A stretch of DNA of 11,144 nt from Candidatus Pelagibacter sp. TMED239. GTDB taxonomy: Bacteria > Pseudomonadota > Alphaproteobacteria > Pelagibacterales > Pelagibacteraceae. Numbering within the stretch: the stretch's first letter is position 1; every line of letters begins with the position of its first letter. Positions 6,465 through 11,144 of this stretch are shown here, one piece after another. Where the stretch lies: positions 1 through 11,144 of the forward strand of contig NHKK02000027.1 in the NCBI GenBank assembly GCA_002169475.2, written 5' to 3'. The notes beneath the pieces were generated by a model. The model was not told the origin of the DNA and ran no database searches. It saw only the letters and a program-made list of their open reading frames with translations. The translations under genes were made by a program, and so were the position numbers.

Positions 6465-8082
6465 TGCTTTTGGAATTTCACTTTTATTGTTATCGTCATT
6501 TTATTTTTATGAATTTACATACTTAAGTCTTCCAAGTTTTAAAATCATAATTATAGAATTAATCAAAATATTTATCATTTTACTTTTTTTTAATATAATT
6601 TTTTTACATCTTTATGATTTAAAATTTAAAGATTTTTTTTTATTTTCATATCTAATTTATGTTTGCATCTTTACTTTAAAGCTAATTTTTAATGCTTCTG
6701 ATGTAATTACTCTCCATTTATTCATAGAAAAATCTTTCAATTATTTTATTCAATGGGATCCACTTTTCAAACCAATTTCTATTAAAATTATATCTTATTT
6801 AATACCTTACTTAATAATAACCTCTTTTTTATTAGTATTTCTAAAGAAGTTGGAAAATATCAAAAAATTTTTTTCTATATTGGGAATGATTATTTCAGTA
6901 ATAATTATTATAGATTTATTTAAAATTTATAAAAAAGAAACTGAAATTGATAAAAAAACAGTAAAAATAGAAACAAATAAAAATATTGAAAAAAAAGTTT
7001 TATGGATACTCTTCGATGCATTAGATCCTGAGTATTTATCAAAAGAAATTAACAATAAAAAAGTTTTTAAAAACTTAAACAACTTAAAAAATGAGAGTGT
7101 ATATTTCAATGATGCATATTCACCTGGAAAATTTACAAATGACTCAGTTCCGGCTCAATTAATGGGTATTAATATTTTAAGTGAAAAGGCAAAACATAGA
7201 GTAAAAATTTTTACTGATTTAGATGGAAAAAAGATACCTTTTAAATTTGAAAATACAATTTTTGAAAGTTTAAACAAAAAAGGATTAAGTGTTTCACTTA
7301 TTTCCTCTGTATTGGAATATTGCACATCATATTTAAGATCTAACAAATGGAATGTTTGCAAAGATAATATTTCTGAAAATAAAAGAATAAATATCTTTGA
7401 TGATGCAGTTAATTTTTATCTAAGTCTTCTTTTTAAATTTAAAAATTATTTAAAAATTTTAGGTTTTAATCAGTCCCTAAGTGAAAATAAAAATACAGAA
7501 ATTAAGCAAAAAATTGACTTTAAAGATTTAAATTTTAGTAAATTAGAAAAATTAAAATTTGATAATTCAAAATTTTTTTCTGATCAATTCTACATAACTA
7601 ATATTCGGGATTTAAATAAAACATTAATTGATACTAATCTATTGTTTCTTCATTTTTATATTCCGCACCTTCATCATGAAAACCAGTTTTTATTTGATAC
7701 CTTAAAAATAGATAAAATTGTGAAACAAAATTATTTTTTAAGATATCTCTATGTTGATTTTTTTATGAGAGAATTGGTTAATGAAATTAAAAAGAACAAT
7801 CAAGAAGATATTTTATTAATTGTTTCATCTGATCATTGGTGGAGGGCAAAACCAAAAAGTAAAAATGATAAAGAATATATTGGAAATTCATTTTTTTTAG
7901 TAAAAAATTTAAAGGATAAATCAGGTTATTCTATCAATAAAAAATCAACTAATATTATTATTCCAGATTTGATAGAAAAATTTTTTGATAATAATCTTAA
8001 TTCAAATAAAGATTTTTTTGAATATTCAAAAAATTTAGATGTTAAAGTTCATATTAAAAAAACAAGGTTTAATAATAAATGA
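6433..8082 (+). CDS. Membrane-anchored alkaline-phosphatase/sulfatase-superfamily protein (phosphoglycerol transferase/LTA synthase-like)
   Basis: The 549 residues begin with five likely transmembrane helices (about 13-31, 37-60, 67-86, 118-137 and 146-163), followed by a large soluble domain expected in the periplasm. That domain carries superfamily landmarks: metal-binding VLWILFDALDPEYL with D195; AYSPGKFTNDSVPAQLMG, where T235 sits where the nucleophilic Thr/Ser is expected; LHFYIPHLHHE with H407, H412, H414 and H415; and SSDHWW with D467-H468. Five N-terminal helices plus this domain is the layout of LTA synthase, MdoB/OpgB and phosphoethanolamine transferases, which move phospho-head groups onto glycans or lipids. 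Sequence alone does not tell transferase from phosphatase or sulfatase. The start codon overlaps the small DPGSGS gene by 32 bp, and the stop overlaps the next gene as ATGA. GC is visibly lower than in the HisD-family gene. Confidence 0.75.
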   Translation: MKKLKISQKIDAFGISLLLLSSFYFYEFTYLSLPSFKIIIIELIKIFIILLFFNIIFLHLYDLKFKDFFLFSYLIYVCIFTLKLIFNASDVITLHLFIEKSFNYFIQWDPLFKPISIKIISYLIPYLIITSFLLVFLKKLENIKKFFSILGMIISVIIIIDLFKIYKKETEIDKKTVKIETNKNIEKKVLWILFDALDPEYLSKEINNKKVFKNLNNLKNESVYFNDAYSPGKFTNDSVPAQLMGINILSEKAKHRVKIFTDLDGKKIPFKFENTIFESLNKKGLSVSLISSVLEYCTSYLRSNKWNVCKDNISENKRINIFDDAVNFYLSLLFKFKNYLKILGFNQSLSENKNTEIKQKIDFKDLNFSKLEKLKFDNSKFFSDQFYITNIRDLNKTLIDTNLLFLHFYIPHLHHENQFLFDTLKIDKIVKQNYFLRYLYVDFFMRELVNEIKKNNQEDILLIVSSDHWWRAKPKSKNDKEYIGNSFFLVKNLKDKSGYSINKKSTNIIIPDLIEKFFDNNLNSNKDFFEYSKNLDVKVHIKKTRFNNK

Positions 8083-9431
8083 GAAAAATATCTTTCAGAG
8101 ATCCGTTGTCTGAGGTGTATGTTGACGACAATAAAGTAATTAGAAAAATAAAAAAAAAAGATTTTCTTTTATTTAATGATCTTTTTAAACAAAATTTTTA
8201 TAAAGAGATGATCCAAAAAAATTGGGTCCAAAAATCTGATATTCTAAATAAAGAAAATTTTGTCGAAATAACTCACCACAAAATACAAAATTTTACTGAA
8301 GTAACAGAAATGTCTTCATATCAACTTTACTTATCAGGCATGCAAACTTTAAATATTGCAATAGAGTCTCTCAAAAATGATTATATATTGAAAGATGCAT
8401 CTGCTTGGAACGTAGTTTTTTCAAAAGGTAAACCTTTATTTCTGGATGTTGCTAGTTTTGAAAAATGGGATAAACAAAAAACGTGGTTAGGCTATGGTCA
8501 ATTTATAAGACATTATATTATTCCATTAATCTTAAACAAAGAATTAAAAATCCCTACATCAAAACTTTTTCTTTTATATAGAGATGGAGTTTATCCAATA
8601 GACGCAAGAAATAAACTTGGGATCAAAATTTTTAAGTCATTTATTTATTTAGAATATATTTTTGCTCCAACAATTTTAAAATCTACAAAAATTATTAGAA
8701 AAAAAGATAATCAAGATGATCATGATATTAATAAAAGGATTCTTTTAACAATACTTGAGAGACTTAAAAAAAAATTGATTTCTTTAGAGCCCAAATCATC
8801 ATCTTTTTGGACAAATTATTCAAAAAAAAGAGATCATTATTCTGACAATGATATTTTTAAAAAAAAACAAATAATTGAAAATTTTTTCAAAAAAAATACG
8901 GGAAAAGTTTTGGATATCGGGTGTAACACAGGTGAATTTTTATTTTTAGCTTCTAAATATTCATATGAGTGTCATGGTATTGACATAGACGAAGATTGTA
9001 TAAATCATATACAAAAAAATTTAGGCGATAACAGTATATCTGTAGCAAATGTAAACATATCAAATCCAACTCCTAGTATTGGATGGAAGAATGAAGAAAC
9101 CTCAGGCTACCTAAAAAAAAATATTAACTATTTTGATACTGTAATTTTTTTTGGAATAATTCATCATTTAATGATTTTAGATAGAATTCCACTTAACGAA
9201 ATATTAGAATTACTTTTTAATTTAACAAAAAAAAATTTGATATTTGAATTTGTATCAAATCAAGACCAAAGATTTTTAGAGTTAGCAAGTGTGAATGTAG
9301 ATTTATATAGGGATTTTACAAAAGAAAATTTCGAGAAATTGATTACAAAATATTTTAAAATCTCTGAAATTCATAACTTAGAGTTTAATAAGAATAGATC
9401 TATTTATATATTAGAAAAAATAATTAAATGA
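8079..9431 (+). CDS. SAM-dependent methyltransferase with kinase-like N-terminal region
   Basis: The C-terminal half is a class I SAM methyltransferase: VLDIGCNTGEF (277-287, motif I), CHGIDIDEDCI with acidic D302 (SAM ribose site), and FDTVIFFGIIHHLMI around H362 (motif IV region). The N-terminal half (about 1-190) contains YILKDASAWNVVFSKGKPLFLDVASFEKW. Here D106 and N111 are spaced as in the catalytic loop of kinase-fold phosphotransferases (DxxxxN), and D123 sits where the metal-binding DFG-like aspartate would be. I recall a methyltransferase family with 'LKDASxxNV...F.D..SF' segments, including the nodulation protein NoeA, so this architecture probably belongs to a known but poorly characterised family. 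Substrate unknown; a glycan or lipid is likely from context. The start overlaps the preceding stop by ATGA, implying coupled translation. An A10 tract (8150-8159) lies near the 5' end without breaking the frame. Confidence 0.72.
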   Translation: MRKISFRDPLSEVYVDDNKVIRKIKKKDFLLFNDLFKQNFYKEMIQKNWVQKSDILNKENFVEITHHKIQNFTEVTEMSSYQLYLSGMQTLNIAIESLKNDYILKDASAWNVVFSKGKPLFLDVASFEKWDKQKTWLGYGQFIRHYIIPLILNKELKIPTSKLFLLYRDGVYPIDARNKLGIKIFKSFIYLEYIFAPTILKSTKIIRKKDNQDDHDINKRILLTILERLKKKLISLEPKSSSFWTNYSKKRDHYSDNDIFKKKQIIENFFKKNTGKVLDIGCNTGEFLFLASKYSYECHGIDIDEDCINHIQKNLGDNSISVANVNISNPTPSIGWKNEETSGYLKKNINYFDTVIFFGIIHHLMILDRIPLNEILELLFNLTKKNLIFEFVSNQDQRFLELASVNVDLYRDFTKENFEKLITKYFKISEIHNLEFNKNRSIYILEKIIK

Positions 9432-9434
9432 AAT

Positions 9435-10394
9435 TTAATTTAATTTAAGTTTTTTATTTTTAATGATAGCTCTTGTCAAATTAAGCATTAAAGGAATTTT
9501 TTTTTTATAGATTTTTTTTAATATATAAGGTGCTATTTCTCTAATAAGTTGCTCTCCCTCTACAGTATCTTTAGGCATAAATTTTTTTTTAGCTTTTTTA
9601 AAAGTATAGCCTTTTCCTAAATAACTTCCCATTTTACTATTTCTTCCTCCTGCAGCACTAACATATAAATCACCAACACCAGCAAGACCTGAGATGGTCT
9701 CCTCTTTTCCCTTAAAATATCTAGTTAAATATCTCATCTCTATTAAAGATTTTTGAAATAAATTTGATGACGAATTTAAGCTTTGACCAGCTCCTATTAT
9801 CATGGAATAAATATTTTTAATAGCCGAGCATACTTCAACTCCAATAATATCATCAGAATATTCAGCAATATAGTATTTTGTTGAAATAAGTTTACCGATT
9901 GATTGAGCATTTTTTAAATTTCTATTTGCAATCACTACACTCGTTTGTTTCTTGTTTGCTAATTCTTTTGCTAAACAAGGCCCTTTCAAAACAGAAACAT
10001 TCATTCCTTTGTAGTTTTTTTTTAATTGCTCTGAAATAGTTAGTATTTTATTAATTTTTTTTTCATATTTTAATCCTTTTGTTAAAACTAAAATTGGAGT
10101 TCTAATCTTAAGGTTTTTTAATTCCTTGCCTATAAAATCAATTCCTGAGAGGCTAAGAGCAATTACAATTAGATCAAATTTTTCTTTTAGCAACTCTTTA
10201 GAAAATTTCTTAAATTGTAATTTTTTTGGAAGTTTTATTTTTAAAGATGAGTGAAATTTTTTTTTTGAGGAGAGATCTTTTATAAAGATCCTGCTATATG
10301 GTTCAGTTATAATAACTTTATTGTTATTTTCTATACAAGGAACGGTGAAGGCTGACCCCATGGCCCCACCACCAATAACTAAAATTTTTTTCAT
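9435..10394 (-). CDS. gpsA: GpsA-like NAD(P)-dependent glycerol-3-phosphate dehydrogenase (divergent)
   Basis: The family reduces dihydroxyacetone phosphate to sn-glycerol-3-phosphate for phospholipid synthesis. Visible landmarks in 319 residues: Rossmann glycine loop GGGAMGSA (8-15), LTKGLKYE (104-111), LKGPCLAKELANKKQTSVVIA (136-156) matching the GPSxAxE segment, GVEVCSAIKNIYSM with catalytic K193, LAGVGDLYVSAAGGRNSKMGSYLGKG (237-262), and EGEQL (279-283) near the C-terminus. It departs from standard GpsA at several usually conserved places: GAGxWGTA is GGGAMGSA, CGALKN is CSAIKN, and the SRN segment is GRNSKMG. It may be a paralogue with a different substrate or cofactor preference. The start lies 6 bp after the ProW-like permease stop on the same strand, so the two form one transcription unit, although no clear ribosome-binding site is seen. 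It ends 3 bp from the convergent methyltransferase stop. Confidence 0.82.
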   Translation of the reverse strand: MKKILVIGGGAMGSAFTVPCIENNNKVIITEPYSRIFIKDLSSKKKFHSSLKIKLPKKLQFKKFSKELLKEKFDLIVIALSLSGIDFIGKELKNLKIRTPILVLTKGLKYEKKINKILTISEQLKKNYKGMNVSVLKGPCLAKELANKKQTSVVIANRNLKNAQSIGKLISTKYYIAEYSDDIIGVEVCSAIKNIYSMIIGAGQSLNSSSNLFQKSLIEMRYLTRYFKGKEETISGLAGVGDLYVSAAGGRNSKMGSYLGKGYTFKKAKKKFMPKDTVEGEQLIREIAPYILKKIYKKKIPLMLNLTRAIIKNKKLKLN

Positions 10395-10400
10395 ATTTTT

Positions 10401-11144
10401 TTAATCTAAACCTAGAAGTTTTTTTCTTTGATCTGCCCAAGTTCTTATTAAGTTATCTACAGCAAGCCCTATAAATGCTACACACAAGCCAAGCATTAGA
10501 CCATTACCTGTTCCTTGTCTGTCAGATAGTGCTTTTAAAATATATTGTCCTAAATCTGTTGTTCCAATCATAGCTCCAATGATTACCATAAATAAAGCAA
10601 AAACAACTGTTTGATTTATTCCTAACATTATATGAGGAAATGCAAGAGGTAATTCTATTTTTAACCATCTCTGTAACCGAGTTACACCCGACATTGATCC
10701 AGCATCATGCAAGGCTGAAGGTACACTTCTTAATCCTTCTATAGTGTATCTTGTTGCAGGTATTGTTGCATAAACAACAACAGCAATCAAAACTGATGTA
10801 TCTGTTACCCCAAAAAGCATAATAACTGGTATCAAATAAACAAAAGATGGGAATGTTTGAAGAGTATCACATACTCCCAATGTTATCCTTGAGCTAGTTT
10901 TATTTTGAGCACTTAAAGTACCTATCGTTATTCCAAGAATTCCAGAAACTACTACACCAAAAGTTGCCATGTACATTGTTATCAATGCTCTATCCCACCA
11001 TTCTGTTAAAGCTATAAATAAAGTAAAGCTTCCAACAACTAACGCTGATCTAATTCCACCAATTATGTAACCTGCTCCCATAAATAAAACGAATGTAGCA
11101 ACTATAGGCATTCTTAAAAAAGCATTTTTCATTGGTATTAATAC
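10401..11144 (-). CDS. proW: ProW/OpuAB-type glycine betaine/proline ABC transporter permease (partial, 5' end outside window)
   Basis: This is the inner-membrane subunit of an osmoprotectant (quaternary amine) ABC importer. CDTLQTFPSFVYLIPVIMLFGV is the ProW/OpuAB hallmark. The EAA loop appears as HDAGSMSGVTRLQRWLKIELPLAFPHIMLGINQT, followed by VIIGAMIGTTDLGQYIL. Hydrophobic stretches indicate at least five or six helices. The minus-strand frame has a methionine at 11130-11132 but remains open to the window edge (VLIP precedes it). The visible N-terminal part already lies inside hydrophobic sequence, so that methionine is probably internal and the gene longer, possibly a two-domain permease. 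Glycine betaine is the likely substrate by family; proline betaine, choline or DMSP cannot be excluded. A GpsA-like gene follows 6 bp downstream. Confidence 0.85.
   Translation of the reverse strand, partial: VLIPMKNAFLRMPIVATFVLFMGAGYIIGGIRSALVVGSFTLFIALTEWWDRALITMYMATFGVVVSGILGITIGTLSAQNKTSSRITLGVCDTLQTFPSFVYLIPVIMLFGVTDTSVLIAVVVYATIPATRYTIEGLRSVPSALHDAGSMSGVTRLQRWLKIELPLAFPHIMLGINQTVVFALFMVIIGAMIGTTDLGQYILKALSDRQGTGNGLMLGLCVAFIGLAVDNLIRTWADQRKKLLGLD

Noticed and set aside
9422..9440. AATTAAAT/ATTTAATT hairpin at the convergent junction as a bidirectional terminator
   Set aside because: The stem is only A-T pairs with a 3-nt loop, overlaps both stop codons and has no clean T-run; too weak to call.
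1..11144. CRISPR array, tRNA/rRNA, riboswitch, IS element or phage gene
   Set aside because: No spaced direct repeats, cloverleaf-like segments, transposase motifs or structured leader were found on either strand by eye; gaps between genes are too short for most of these.

Overview
The window is strongly AT-rich, tightly packed DNA from a free-living bacterium. Intergenic gaps are at most about 95 bp, several genes overlap or abut, and every homologue I recognise is of proteobacterial type. Very low GC, very short spacers, osmolyte and taurine ABC transporters and lysine/asparagine/isoleucine-rich proteins together suggest a SAR11 (Pelagibacterales)-like marine alphaproteobacterium. This is inferred from style; no rRNA or marker gene is present to confirm it.

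Region 1 (1-6172, + strand) looks like a sulfonate uptake and catabolism locus. It starts with the last 18 codons of an upstream gene (probably the substrate-binding protein) and a very clear intrinsic terminator. Then come a TauB-type ATPase, a TauC-type permease with a very large extra periplasmic region, an Ldh2-family 2-hydroxyacid dehydrogenase (the family of sulfolactate dehydrogenase ComC/SlcC), a short phosphate acetyltransferase (Pta), and a HisD-family dehydrogenase that resembles the sulfopropanediol dehydrogenase HpsN more than biosynthetic histidinol dehydrogenase. A reasonable model is import of dihydroxypropanesulfonate (DHPS), taurine or a related C2/C3 sulfonate, oxidation by the HisD-like and Ldh2-like enzymes to sulfolactate and sulfopyruvate, desulfonation elsewhere (Xsc and sulfopyruvate decarboxylase are not in the window), and conversion of the acetyl phosphate formed to acetyl-CoA by Pta.

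Region 2 (6225-9431, + strand) is a still more AT-rich, overlapping three-gene cassette. It encodes a small exported membrane protein with a FDPGSGSY motif, a five-helix membrane protein with a periplasmic alkaline-phosphatase/sulfatase-superfamily domain (phosphoglycerol-transferase-like), and a protein joining a kinase-like N-terminal region to a SAM methyltransferase. It has the look of an envelope or glycan modification module. The substrate is unknown, and this is the least described part of the window.

Region 3 (9435-11144, - strand) converges on region 2 with only 3 bp between stop codons. It holds the C-terminal part of a ProW/OpuAB-type glycine betaine/proline ABC permease, running off the right edge, followed 6 bp later by a divergent GpsA-like glycerol-3-phosphate dehydrogenase.

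No tRNA, rRNA, CRISPR array, insertion sequence or transposase was seen, and no stretch longer than 300 bp lacks a gene.
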